Shown here in pieces: positions 6,591 to 13,997 of a stretch of 36,600 nt of DNA. The notes under the pieces were generated by a model that worked only from the letters and a program-made list of their open reading frames with translations, had not been told where the DNA came from and did not search any database. A program made the position numbers and the translations under genes. Positions within the stretch are counted from its first letter, which is position 1. Each line of letters begins with the position of its first letter. Origin of the DNA: Treponema sp. (GTDB taxonomy: Bacteria > Spirochaetota > Spirochaetia > Treponematales > Treponemataceae); contig JAFYZU010000012.1 of assembly GCA_017548565.1 (NCBI GenBank), forward strand, positions 1 through 36,600. Reading direction: 5' to 3'.

Positions 6591-7494
6591 ATACTACTAC
6601 GGTCTGTATCAGAACAGATATCTTTTTATCTATGAATGTATCTTTTTCATCTGTACTTCCATCTTCAATTCCAGCTCTGCCGACCATCATTCTGATTTGT
6701 TCTTCCGTATAATCCTTTTCGTTATAAAGAACAATCACTGCTTTGTCGCCGTTCCGTAAAAAGTTTTTTTCACCCCATTCAGTATAACGCGTTGCACCAA
6801 TCGAAATCATAATCTGTTCGGGTTTACCTGCCTGTAAAAGATAGGAATGAATGTTTTCTGCCGGTCCTTCATCCTGCTGGCTGTTGAACTTTTCTAAAAG
6901 CCATGTAATAAGCTTCTGATATACATAACTGTAACCACGAACAGGGCTGTTTTCACCATAATCATAAATATCCGAACCACGAATCAAGAAGCTTGCGATA
7001 CGGTAATCGTTTATAAGGCTGTCATCTGAAAAAGAATCAAGCGGAATAAGATTTTCTGAAAGACCTTTGGAAGCGGCACCCCAGTTTTTCTTTTCACTGA
7101 TTTTTTTTGCTCCCTGCTTACGGATTGAACAGTCGTTTGAAGCACTAAAACAAACAGGTACGAGTTCAACAAGCGTATCACCGTTCCACTTTGCATTGCA
7201 GATGATTGCACATTCAGGTTCTATCTGAATTTTTTCTTCGTCCTTTGGAAATAAGATTTTTTCAGTATCAAAAGGAAATACTGTAAGAAATGAAGGAACT
7301 GCATCAGAATCAGCACAAACGCCGGCCCCCATACCCTGCTTTATCGGAATATACGTCGGAAAAACAGCCTTTGGCGCATTCTGTTCCACAGTCTTTACAT
7401 TAACAAAATCAGCTGCTTCTCCTGCCTGTTCAAGATGCCCCGTAAAATTTCCAGCCACTCCAAAACATGGTATTTTTTTATCGTAAAAATTCAT
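6589..7494 (-). CDS. DUF5718 family protein
   Basis: This 301-residue protein has the conserved segments recognised in DUF5718: FGVAGNFTGHLEQAGEA at the N-terminus, FPFDTEKILFP and IEPECA, the NDCSIR motif, KISEKKNWG in the middle, and ISIGATRYTEWGE near the C-terminus. It lacks a signal peptide and membrane segments, so it is probably cytoplasmic. The ordered, well-conserved polar motifs resemble those of enzymes of the fumarylacetoacetate hydrolase type, but that likeness is only a suspicion. A -10 box TATAAT lies at 7525-7520 on the minus strand and a GGGGTG ribosome-binding site precedes the ATG. It is divergent from metN. Function unknown. Confidence 0.75.
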   Translation of the reverse strand: MNFYDKKIPCFGVAGNFTGHLEQAGEAADFVNVKTVEQNAPKAVFPTYIPIKQGMGAGVCADSDAVPSFLTVFPFDTEKILFPKDEEKIQIEPECAIICNAKWNGDTLVELVPVCFSASNDCSIRKQGAKKISEKKNWGAASKGLSENLIPLDSFSDDSLINDYRIASFLIRGSDIYDYGENSPVRGYSYVYQKLITWLLEKFNSQQDEGPAENIHSYLLQAGKPEQIMISIGATRYTEWGEKNFLRNGDKAVIVLYNEKDYTEEQIRMMVGRAGIEDGSTDEKDTFIDKKISVLIQTVVV

Positions 7495-7591
7495 CTATAC
7501 ACCCCGGATATTTATGTTCATTATAACACAAAACAAAGTTTTAAAAATCCTTTTATAAAACAAATGAATAGATTTTTTTAATTATTCTCAC

Positions 7592-7597
7592 TATTAT
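7592..7597 (+). promoter_or_regulatory. -10 box (TATTAT) of metN
   Basis: TATTAT lies eight bases before the metN ATG, and the bases between lack any Shine-Dalgarno sequence. The -35 side (TAGATT at 7569-7574) is weak. The expected transcript starts within about two bases of the start codon. No SAM riboswitch was seen in the 111-base intergenic space. Confidence 0.45.
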
Positions 7598-7605
7598 TCC
7601 ATATT

Positions 7606-8649
7606 ATGGAAATTAAAATACAAAATCTCGCAAGATCTTATGTTCAGGATCAAAAAACTGTTGAAGCTGTAAACGATGTTTCTCTGAATATCCCGTCGAA
7701 TACAATTTACGGAATTATCGGTAAAAGCGGTGCGGGAAAATCAACTCTCGTAAGACTCATCAGCCTGTTGGAAAAACCTGATTCGGGAACAATTTTTTAT
7801 GACGACAAACGCGTTGATAATCTTAATAAAAAAGAATTAATCAATCAGCACAGAAGAATCGGTATGATTTTCCAGAACTTCAATCTTTTTTATTCAAGAA
7901 GTGCTGCAAAGAATATCGCATATCCTCTGGAAATCTGTGGTGTTCCAAAAAAAGAAATTGATCAGCACGTAAAAGAGATGCTTGAACTTGTCGGTCTTTC
8001 TGATAAAGGAAATGCACCAATAAGCACACTTTCGGGCGGTCAGAAACAGAGAATTGCAATTGCACGTGCTCTGGCAAACAAACCGGATATTCTTTTCTGT
8101 GATGAAGCAACAAGCGCTCTGGATCCTCAAACAACTCAATCTATTCTTGAACTTATAAAAGATATTCAGAAAAAGATGAACCTCACTGTAGTCATGATTA
8201 CACATCAGATGGAAGTTGTCCGCGATGCGTGTAAGCAGGTTGCAGTTCTCGATAACGGAAGAATTGTTGAAACCGGAACAGTAACTAAAATCTTTACAAA
8301 TCCAAAATCTGCAGTAACAAGAGATTTCTTAAGTCATCTTTCGTCAAACTCTGAACAAAAGGCTTTTGAAAAATCCCCTGAAATCGTGCGATGGAGTGAT
8401 GCGGGCGGTGAATATACACTGCGATTTGCCGGTGAAAAAACCGGTGAACCAGTAATAAGCAATGCCGCAAAAAAGTTTGACGTTGAATTCAACATCCGTG
8501 CCGGCGGAATACAGACTCTTTCAAATTCTAAAAATATCGGGACTCTGATTGTGGACATAAACGGCAAAAAAGCTGAAGTTCAGAAAGCAATTGAATATAT
8601 TAAAAAAGCAGGTGTTACTGTTGAATTGACAGATGGAGGTTCAAAATGA
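7606..8649 (+). CDS. metN: Methionine ABC importer, ATP-binding protein MetN
   Basis: This is the ATPase that powers methionine uptake at the inner membrane. Visible are Walker A (GKSGAGKST, residues 39-47), the signature LSGGQKQR (142-149), Walker B (ILFCDEA, 162-168) and the following H-loop (ITHQME). Residues about 265-345 form the C-terminal NIL/ACT-like domain found in MetN, which binds methionine and inhibits the transporter when the cell is replete. The length of 347 matches the family. The last four bases overlap the metI start (ATGA), indicating coupled translation. The ATG has no ribosome-binding site but a -10 box eight bases upstream, so the mRNA is probably leaderless. Alternative D-methionine or related substrates are possible. 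Confidence 0.93.
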   Translation: MEIKIQNLARSYVQDQKTVEAVNDVSLNIPSNTIYGIIGKSGAGKSTLVRLISLLEKPDSGTIFYDDKRVDNLNKKELINQHRRIGMIFQNFNLFYSRSAAKNIAYPLEICGVPKKEIDQHVKEMLELVGLSDKGNAPISTLSGGQKQRIAIARALANKPDILFCDEATSALDPQTTQSILELIKDIQKKMNLTVVMITHQMEVVRDACKQVAVLDNGRIVETGTVTKIFTNPKSAVTRDFLSHLSSNSEQKAFEKSPEIVRWSDAGGEYTLRFAGEKTGEPVISNAAKKFDVEFNIRAGGIQTLSNSKNIGTLIVDINGKKAEVQKAIEYIKKAGVTVELTDGGSK

Positions 8650-9308
8650 ATTGGGAACAGATTTTTACTTTAGTTGGAACTGCAACAATACAGACTTTAA
8701 TCATGGTTTTCTTTTCAACCTTGTTTTCGGTAATTCTTGGTCTTCCGCTCGGCATTTTAATCTGTGTTACTGACCCTGTAAGCGGAATAATGCCGAAGCC
8801 TGTTTTAAATCAGGTTTTAAACAGAATTGTTGATATACTTCGTTCATTTCCATTCCTCATCCTTATGATTGTTCTTTTTCCTCTTTCACGACTCATAATC
8901 GGAACTACAATCGGTACTTCAGCAACAATCGTTCCGCTTTCTATAGCCGCAGCACCATTTGTTGCCCGCATCATTGAAACTGCTCTTAAGGAAATTGATC
9001 CGGGTGTAATTCAGGCAGCACGAGCAATGGGTTCTACAAACATGCAGATTATCCTCAAGGTTATGATTCCGGAAGCACTTCCAAGCCTCGTTGACGGAAT
9101 AACGCTTACGATAATAAATGTCATCGGATATTCAGCTATGGCGGGTACAATCGGCGGCGGCGGACTGGGTGATCTTGCAATCAGATACGGATACCAGAGG
9201 TTCAGGGTAGATATCCTTATAACAGCAGTTATCGTAATTCTGATAATGGTTGGTCTTATACAGATGATAGGTACAAAGATTTCTCAAAATCTCATGAAAC
9301 GTCGATAA
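8646..9308 (+). CDS. metI: Methionine ABC importer, permease MetI
   Basis: The 220-residue protein has five hydrophobic segments, the size and layout of MetI. The permease motif that docks on the ATPase is visible as ALKEIDPGVIQAARAMG followed by the conserved IPEALPSL. It forms a dimer that makes the membrane channel of the MetNI-MetQ system. It overlaps metN by four bases, with the ribosome-binding site (GGAGG) inside the end of metN. metQ follows after 122 bases with its own promoter, so the ATPase/permease and the binding protein can be expressed at different levels. Confidence 0.93.
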   Translation: MNWEQIFTLVGTATIQTLIMVFFSTLFSVILGLPLGILICVTDPVSGIMPKPVLNQVLNRIVDILRSFPFLILMIVLFPLSRLIIGTTIGTSATIVPLSIAAAPFVARIIETALKEIDPGVIQAARAMGSTNMQIILKVMIPEALPSLVDGITLTIINVIGYSAMAGTIGGGGLGDLAIRYGYQRFRVDILITAVIVILIMVGLIQMIGTKISQNLMKRR

Positions 9309-9367
9309 AACCGCATCTATTGACAAGAAACTGCAAAAAAAAGTAAAGTTTGATTACTAAAAAGGTA

Positions 9368-9396
9368 TTGACAATTACCTACTAAAACAGTATGTT
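9368..9396 (+). promoter_or_regulatory. metQ promoter, with a possible operator and a second upstream promoter
   Basis: TTGACA (9368-9373) and TATGTT (9391-9396) are 17 bases apart. A second TTGACA at 9321-9326 has TAAAGT 18 bases further on. An inverted repeat AGGTA...TACCT (9363-9367 and 9376-9380) covers the main -35 box, and TACTAAAA occurs twice (9356 and 9380). These could be operator elements for methionine-dependent control; that is inference. Confidence 0.65.
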
Positions 9397-9430
9397 TTAA
9401 GTCATACTAATATTTTTAAGGAGTAAAGAT

Positions 9431-10231
9431 ATGAAAAAAATTATTTCTGTTTTAACAACTATAGTTTTAGCTGCAGGACTTCTTGCTTCATGCTCTAAAA
9501 AGAAGGATTCAAATGTAATCAAAGTTGGTGCAACTCCACAGCCTCACGCAGAAATGCTTAATCTTATAAAAGATGATCTTGCTGCAAAAGGATTTAAACT
9601 TGAAGTAATCGAATTTACAGATTACGTAACTCCTAACGAGGCTCTCGAAAACAAGGAAATTGATGCTAACTTCTTCCAGCACCTTCCTTACATGGATTCA
9701 TTCAACAAAGAAAGAGGCTTCCACCTTGTTTCTGCTGCAGGAATCCATATTGAACCAATCGCTTTGTATTCAAAAAAAATAACAAGCATCAATGAACTCA
9801 AAGACGGTGCAACAATTGCTATTCCAAATGATCCTACAAATGAAGGTCGTGCACTTCTTCTTCTCCAGTCTGCAGGTCTTATCAAATTAAATGATAAAGC
9901 AGGTCTTGAAGCAACACCTATCGATATCACAGAAAACAAGAAAAACCTTAAATTCTCAGAAATCGAAGCTGCTTCTTTACCACGCGTTCTTCCGGATGTT
10001 GACGCTGCAGTTATCAACGGTAACTACGCTATTCCGGCAGGTCTTTCTGCTACAAAGGATGGTCTTATCGTAGAAGGAAGTGATTCTCCATACGTAAACA
10101 TCATTTCTGTAAAAGAAGGAAACGAAAACGATCCTGCAATTAAAGCTCTTTCTGACGCTCTTAGAAGCGACAAGGTTCGCAGCTGGATTAAATCTTCATT
10201 CCCTAACGGCGAAGTTGTTGCAGTATTCTAA
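9431..10231 (+). CDS. metQ: Methionine-binding lipoprotein MetQ
   Basis: This is the substrate-binding component of the methionine importer, anchored in the cell envelope by a lipid. The N-terminus is a lipoprotein signal peptide with lipobox LASC (Cys about residue 21). The mature part carries the NlpA/MetQ signatures VGATPQPHAEML, a DANFFQHLPYM segment and IAIPNDPTNEGRALLLLQ. The length of 266 is normal. It has a strong AAGGAG ribosome-binding site and its own promoter, fitting the need for binding protein in excess over MetNI. A rho-independent terminator follows at 10267-10302. Confidence 0.93.
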   Translation: MKKIISVLTTIVLAAGLLASCSKKKDSNVIKVGATPQPHAEMLNLIKDDLAAKGFKLEVIEFTDYVTPNEALENKEIDANFFQHLPYMDSFNKERGFHLVSAAGIHIEPIALYSKKITSINELKDGATIAIPNDPTNEGRALLLLQSAGLIKLNDKAGLEATPIDITENKKNLKFSEIEAASLPRVLPDVDAAVINGNYAIPAGLSATKDGLIVEGSDSPYVNIISVKEGNENDPAIKALSDALRSDKVRSWIKSSFPNGEVVAVF

Positions 10232-10266
10232 TCTATACAATAATCAGCATAAGTCCTGATAAAATT

Positions 10267-10302
10267 AAACACGTGGATTTTTACATCTGCGTGTTTTTTT
10301 TT
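10267..10302 (+). terminator. Rho-independent terminator after metQ
   Basis: AAACACG (10267-10273) pairs with CGTGTTT (10290-10296) and runs into nine T residues. The loop is 16 bases. It separates metQ from the next operon, whose promoter starts two bases later. Confidence 0.75.
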
Positions 10303-10303
10303 G

Positions 10304-10332
10304 TTGACAAATCTCTTCTGGTGTTATATTGT
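10304..10332 (+). promoter_or_regulatory. Promoter of the YtrA-type ABC operon
   Basis: A consensus TTGACA (10304-10309) is followed after 17 bases by TATTGT (10327-10332). The operator beginning at 10329 overlaps the -10 box, so binding there would block RNA polymerase. A GAGG ribosome-binding site (10355-10358) follows. Confidence 0.85.
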
Positions 10333-10351
10333 GTATATACAATATACACAA
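10329..10351. promoter_or_regulatory. Perfect palindromic operator, probably bound by the GntR/YtrA regulator of the same operon
   Basis: TTGTGTATAT (10329-10338) and ATATACACAA (10342-10351) are exact inverted repeats around ACA. The core GTATA-N-TATAC pattern is typical of YtrA-subfamily GntR operators. It overlaps the -10 box and the likely transcription start, which fits autorepression by the protein encoded at 11952-12317. Confidence 0.8.
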
Positions 10352-10365
10352 GTTGAGGTGTAGTT

Positions 10366-11214
10366 ATGAATTTAATTGAAATTAACGGTCTTTGTAAAAA
10401 CTTTCCGTCCTTTCAGCTTAAAAATGTAGACATTACGCTGGAAGAAGGCTTTATCATGGGTTTTATCGGTCGTAACGGGGCTGGTAAATCTACTACTTTA
10501 AAAACAACTTTAAACCTTATGAAAAGTGAAGGCGGAAGCATAAAGCTTTGTGGTCTTGAGATGCCAAAGGATGAGCTTGAAATTAAAAATCTGGTTGGAT
10601 ATGTTTTTGGCGGTGTTGATTTTTATCCCGAAGCAAAAATCAGCCGTATAACTGATGTTACAAAATCATTTTATAAAGAATGGAATGAAAAACTCTACAA
10701 AGAGCTTTGTGAACGCTTTGAACTCGATCAGAATAAAAAATTCAAGCAGCTTTCGGCAGGTATGAAAGTAAAATATTCACTTGCAGTTGCTATGAGCCAC
10801 AACCCTCGCCTTCTGATTCTTGATGAACCTACTAGCGGTCTTGATCCTGCTGCCCGCGATGACCTTGTTCTTCTGTTCCAGGAATTTATCGAAGACGGTA
10901 AACACTCCATCCTTTTTTCAACTCACATCACAAGCGATCTTGAAAAATGTGCCGATTACATCACTTACATCAAAGAAGGAAAAATTCTTGCCAGCGATGA
11001 ACGGGATGCTTTCCGTAAATCATATATCAGTGTTGCAGGTAAAAAGGAACAGCTGAATCCGGACAACGAATCAAAAATCATCGGACTTCATACTCATCAG
11101 CTTGGTTTTGAAGGACTTATGAAAACAGAAGATAAATCCCTTGCAAAATCAGAAGGTTTTGAAATTGCAGAACCGACTCTTGAAGATATCATGATTCACA
11201 TTGAACGACGCTAG
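10366..11214 (+). CDS. ABC transporter ATP-binding protein (YtrB/CcmA type)
   Basis: The 282-residue ATPase carries Walker A GRNGAGKST (residues 35-43), the degenerate signature LSAGMK, Walker B LLILDEPTSGLD and an H-loop in FSTHITSD. The C-terminal 70 residues beyond the ATPase fold are typical of ABC-2 exporter ATPases. It is the first gene of a three-gene operon: the permease follows after 17 bases and the GntR regulator after that. Systems of this kind are induced by cell-envelope stress or antibiotics in other bacteria (for example ytr in Bacillus), but the substrate here is unknown. Confidence 0.9.
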   Translation: MNLIEINGLCKNFPSFQLKNVDITLEEGFIMGFIGRNGAGKSTTLKTTLNLMKSEGGSIKLCGLEMPKDELEIKNLVGYVFGGVDFYPEAKISRITDVTKSFYKEWNEKLYKELCERFELDQNKKFKQLSAGMKVKYSLAVAMSHNPRLLILDEPTSGLDPAARDDLVLLFQEFIEDGKHSILFSTHITSDLEKCADYITYIKEGKILASDERDAFRKSYISVAGKKEQLNPDNESKIIGLHTHQLGFEGLMKTEDKSLAKSEGFEIAEPTLEDIMIHIERR

Positions 11215-11231
11215 AATAAAAGGAGAATTAT

Positions 11232-11951
11232 ATGAAATCACAAACAATGAACCTTTTGAAAAAAGAAATAAAATTAGGAAATACATCGCAGACCTTTATC
11301 TGGATGCTCTGCTGTTTTGGAATGTTTTTTATCCCAAGTTATCCAAGCTATATAGGTCCTTTTTACATTACTCTCTGCACCATGATGACCTTTGCCCTTA
11401 ACCAGTCTTCTCATGATATTCTTTATACTGTACTTCTTCCTGTTCGAAAAATTGATACTGTAAAGGCACGCTTTTTATACTGCGGATTAGTCGAATTTTT
11501 TTCTCTCGTGCTTGCTCTTATCCCAACATTTTTGCGATACAGCATTCCTTCATTCCCGCAGAATCATGCCGGAATAAATACAACTCCTGCTTACTTTGGA
11601 CTTCAGTTCATCGTTTATTCTGTTTTCAACTTTCTTTTCCTTGGAAATGTTTATAAAAATCCACTTAAACCGGGAGTAAGATATTTTATTGCTGCAATTG
11701 CATATTTTATAATGTATGCAGTCTGTGAACTTCCTGTATGGGCATATTTTGGAAACATCAAGCAGCTCGAAGAAGGAACAATTACTGAATTATCAAAGCT
11801 TGCCTCTACCGGTCAGATGTTTACCGATATGACAGGAGCCTTTATTAAAAATCAGTTCCTGATTCTGTTAGGAGGCATCCTGATTTTTGCAGGAGTATGG
11901 ATTTTAACGTTCTTCCGTGCTGCAAAACAATTCGAAAAATATGATTTATAA
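11232..11951 (+). CDS. ABC-2 type transporter membrane protein
   Basis: This 239-residue protein has about six hydrophobic segments and no recognisable catalytic motif, as expected for the membrane half of an ABC-2 transporter. A good AAGGAG ribosome-binding site precedes the ATG. The stop codon directly abuts the start of the GntR regulator gene (TAAATG), so the two are probably translated by termination and reinitiation. Its pairing with the ATPase upstream is inferred from position and operon structure. Sequence likeness to ABC-2 permeases is moderate. Confidence 0.75.
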   Translation: MKSQTMNLLKKEIKLGNTSQTFIWMLCCFGMFFIPSYPSYIGPFYITLCTMMTFALNQSSHDILYTVLLPVRKIDTVKARFLYCGLVEFFSLVLALIPTFLRYSIPSFPQNHAGINTTPAYFGLQFIVYSVFNFLFLGNVYKNPLKPGVRYFIAAIAYFIMYAVCELPVWAYFGNIKQLEEGTITELSKLASTGQMFTDMTGAFIKNQFLILLGGILIFAGVWILTFFRAAKQFEKYDL

Positions 11952-12317
11952 ATGGATATAGTGCTTTCACAAAAAACAGACAAACCGATTTATACTCAAA
12001 TATACGAGCAGATTTCGAACCAGATAATGAACGGCGAAATAACAGCGGGCGAAAAGCTTCCTCCAATCAGAACTGTTGCAGTAAACCTCAGAATTAGTGT
12101 TATTCCGGTAAAACAGGCATGGGAACAGCTCGAACGGGAAGGCTTTATTTCCACAGCCGCCGGTCGCGGAACCTTTGTAAATGAACTTAAACATCACGAA
12201 ATATCCGGTAAACGAAACGCCGTCGCCGAAGAACTTTTACAGAAAGATGTAGAAACCTGCCGCAACATGGGTCTTTCTCTTGATGAAATAATCACAATCG
12301 TAAAAAAAGCATATTAA
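11952..12317 (+). CDS. GntR family transcriptional regulator, YtrA subfamily
   Basis: The 121-residue protein has an N-terminal winged helix (PIYTQIYEQISNQIMNGEITAGEKLPPIRT, the diagnostic GntR start; the wing GFISTAAGRGTFV) and only a short C-terminal helical tail of about 45 residues, which defines the YtrA subfamily. It has no separate ligand domain. It is the last gene of the operon, whereas in many relatives the regulator comes first. It has no ribosome-binding site of its own and starts immediately after the permease stop. It probably represses its own operon through the palindrome at 10329-10351. Confidence in family is high. Confidence 0.9.
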   Translation: MDIVLSQKTDKPIYTQIYEQISNQIMNGEITAGEKLPPIRTVAVNLRISVIPVKQAWEQLEREGFISTAAGRGTFVNELKHHEISGKRNAVAEELLQKDVETCRNMGLSLDEIITIVKKAY

Positions 12318-12352
12318 TAACAGAAATATACAATAATTATAGACTCTTTAAC

Positions 12353-12380
12353 TTGTGAATCCTTTTAATTTCGTTATAAA
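12353..12380 (+). promoter_or_regulatory. Promoter of the alcohol dehydrogenase operon
   Basis: TTGTGA (12353-12358) and TATAAA (12375-12380) are separated by 16 bases, followed by a strong AGGAGG ribosome-binding site at 12391-12396. No operator-like repeat was seen. Confidence 0.55.
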
Positions 12381-12400
12381 CTATATTATCAGGAGGACAA

Positions 12401-13588
12401 ATGTTCGATTTTAAATATTTCACACCGACAAAGGTTTTATTCGGAAAAAATACAGAAGATAATGTTGCAAAACTCATAAGAGAATTCGGTGGTAAAAAAG
12501 TACTGATTCATTATGGCGGAGGAAGCGTAATCCGTTCCGGCCTTATGCAGAAAGTAACTGATCTTTTAGATAAAGAAGGTATCAGCTATATAAAACTTGG
12601 AGGCGCTGTCCCAAATCCACGTCTAAGTCTTGTTTATGAAGGAATTGAACTTTGTAAAAAAGAAAGAATAGATTTTATTCTTGCTGTTGGTGGCGGAAGT
12701 GCAATCGATTCTGCAAAGGCTATCAGCTATGGAGTTATGAACGAAGGTGATGTCTGGGATTTATACGATTACAAAAAACAGGCTCACTCTTCTTTACCTC
12801 TTGGTGTTATCCTTACTTTATCGGCAACCGGTAGTGAAATGAGCGATTCATCGGTTATCACAAAAGAAGAAGGCCTTATTAAACGAGGATATTCAAGTGA
12901 TTTTGGTCGTCCGCGCTTTGCAATTTTAAATCCTGAACTTACAATGACACTTCCTGATTATCAGACTGCCTGCGGATGTACAGATATTATGATGCACACC
13001 ATGGAACGTTATTTTACAAACGGCGGAAACATGGAAATTACTGATTCAATGGCCGAAGCACTTTTGAGAACCGTTAAGGAAAATGCCTTAATTCTTGTTA
13101 AAGATCCAAAAAATTATGATGCCCGTGCAGAAGTTATGTGGGCAGGAAGTCTTTCTCACAACGGATTAACAGGCTGCGGAAACGACGGCGGTGACTGGAT
13201 GACTCATAAGCTTGAACATGAACTTGGCGGACTTTACGATGTAGCTCACGGTGCCGGTCTTGCAGCAATCTGGGGAAGCTGGGCACGCTATGTATATAAA
13301 GACTGTCTTCCCAGATTCAAAAGATTTGCACTTAATGTAATGGGAGTTAGTAATTCAGGCAGCGATGAAGAAATTGCATTAAAAGGTATAGAAGCAATGG
13401 AAAACTTCTACCGTGAAATTAAAATGCCGGTAAATCTCCGCGAACTTGGTGTAAATGCAACTGAAGATGATCTTAAGCTTATGGCACACAAATGCGCAGT
13501 TGGTGTAAATGGCGGCAAAGGTTCTGCAAAGTTCCTCCGCGAACAGGACATGTACGAAATTTATAAGATGAGCAGGGATGCATTATGA
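12401..13588 (+). CDS. Iron-containing alcohol dehydrogenase (butanol dehydrogenase/YqhD type)
   Basis: This 395-residue cytoplasmic enzyme interconverts aldehydes and alcohols with NAD(P)H. Nucleotide-binding segments are YGGGSVI (38-44) and VGGGSAIDSAKAI (96-108). The metal ligands match the YqhD/BdhA pattern in identity and spacing: D195 and H199 (CTDIMMH), then H269 and H283, fourteen residues apart. Length is normal. A strong ribosome-binding site (AGGAGG) and its own promoter precede it. The stop overlaps the start of the thioesterase gene (ATGA). It probably serves to dispose of reducing power or detoxify aldehydes during fermentation; the substrate range of this group is broad. Confidence 0.92.
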   Translation: MFDFKYFTPTKVLFGKNTEDNVAKLIREFGGKKVLIHYGGGSVIRSGLMQKVTDLLDKEGISYIKLGGAVPNPRLSLVYEGIELCKKERIDFILAVGGGSAIDSAKAISYGVMNEGDVWDLYDYKKQAHSSLPLGVILTLSATGSEMSDSSVITKEEGLIKRGYSSDFGRPRFAILNPELTMTLPDYQTACGCTDIMMHTMERYFTNGGNMEITDSMAEALLRTVKENALILVKDPKNYDARAEVMWAGSLSHNGLTGCGNDGGDWMTHKLEHELGGLYDVAHGAGLAAIWGSWARYVYKDCLPRFKRFALNVMGVSNSGSDEEIALKGIEAMENFYREIKMPVNLRELGVNATEDDLKLMAHKCAVGVNGGKGSAKFLREQDMYEIYKMSRDAL

Positions 13589-13986
13589 CAGATTTAGAAA
13601 AAGCACGTGATTTTTTTTACAAGGATACTTTCGCATCAAAACAGACAGGTATTGTAATAGAAAATGTTGCAGATCATTATGCAAAATGCTCGTTAACAAT
13701 CACGGAAAACCATAGAAATGCTTACGGCGGACTTATGGGCGGGGTCATTTTTACTCTTGCTGACTTTACGTTTGCCGTTTCTTCAAATTTCAATCAGCCG
13801 TTAACGGTTTCCATCAACAGTCAGATAAATTTTACCGGAATGCCGAAAGGAAAACAGCTGCTTTCTGAATCAAAACTCATAAAGGATGGAAAATCAACCT
13901 GCCTTTACGAAATAAATATTACAGATGAACTTCAGACACAAGTCGCTTTTGTAACTATCACAGGAATGAAGTTAAACAACAGATAA
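13585..13986 (+). CDS. PaaI-type hotdog thioesterase
   Basis: The 133-residue protein is a single hotdog-fold domain of the PaaI/YbgC-like group, which hydrolyses acyl-CoA thioesters. The diagnostic helix region is HRNAYGGLMGGVIFTLADF, in which the Gly-rich turn and the Asp are the usual active-site elements. It overlaps the alcohol dehydrogenase gene by four bases and is followed after 11 bases by the solute-binding protein gene. The acyl substrate is not evident from sequence. Confidence 0.88.
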   Translation: MTDLEKARDFFYKDTFASKQTGIVIENVADHYAKCSLTITENHRNAYGGLMGGVIFTLADFTFAVSSNFNQPLTVSINSQINFTGMPKGKQLLSESKLIKDGKSTCLYEINITDELQTQVAFVTITGMKLNNR

Positions 13987-13997
13987 AGGAATTTTTC

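Noticed and set aside
7495..7605. SAM or other methionine riboswitch before metN
   Set aside because: Only 111 bases are available, they are mostly A and T with no conserved stems, and the promoter sits right at the start codon.
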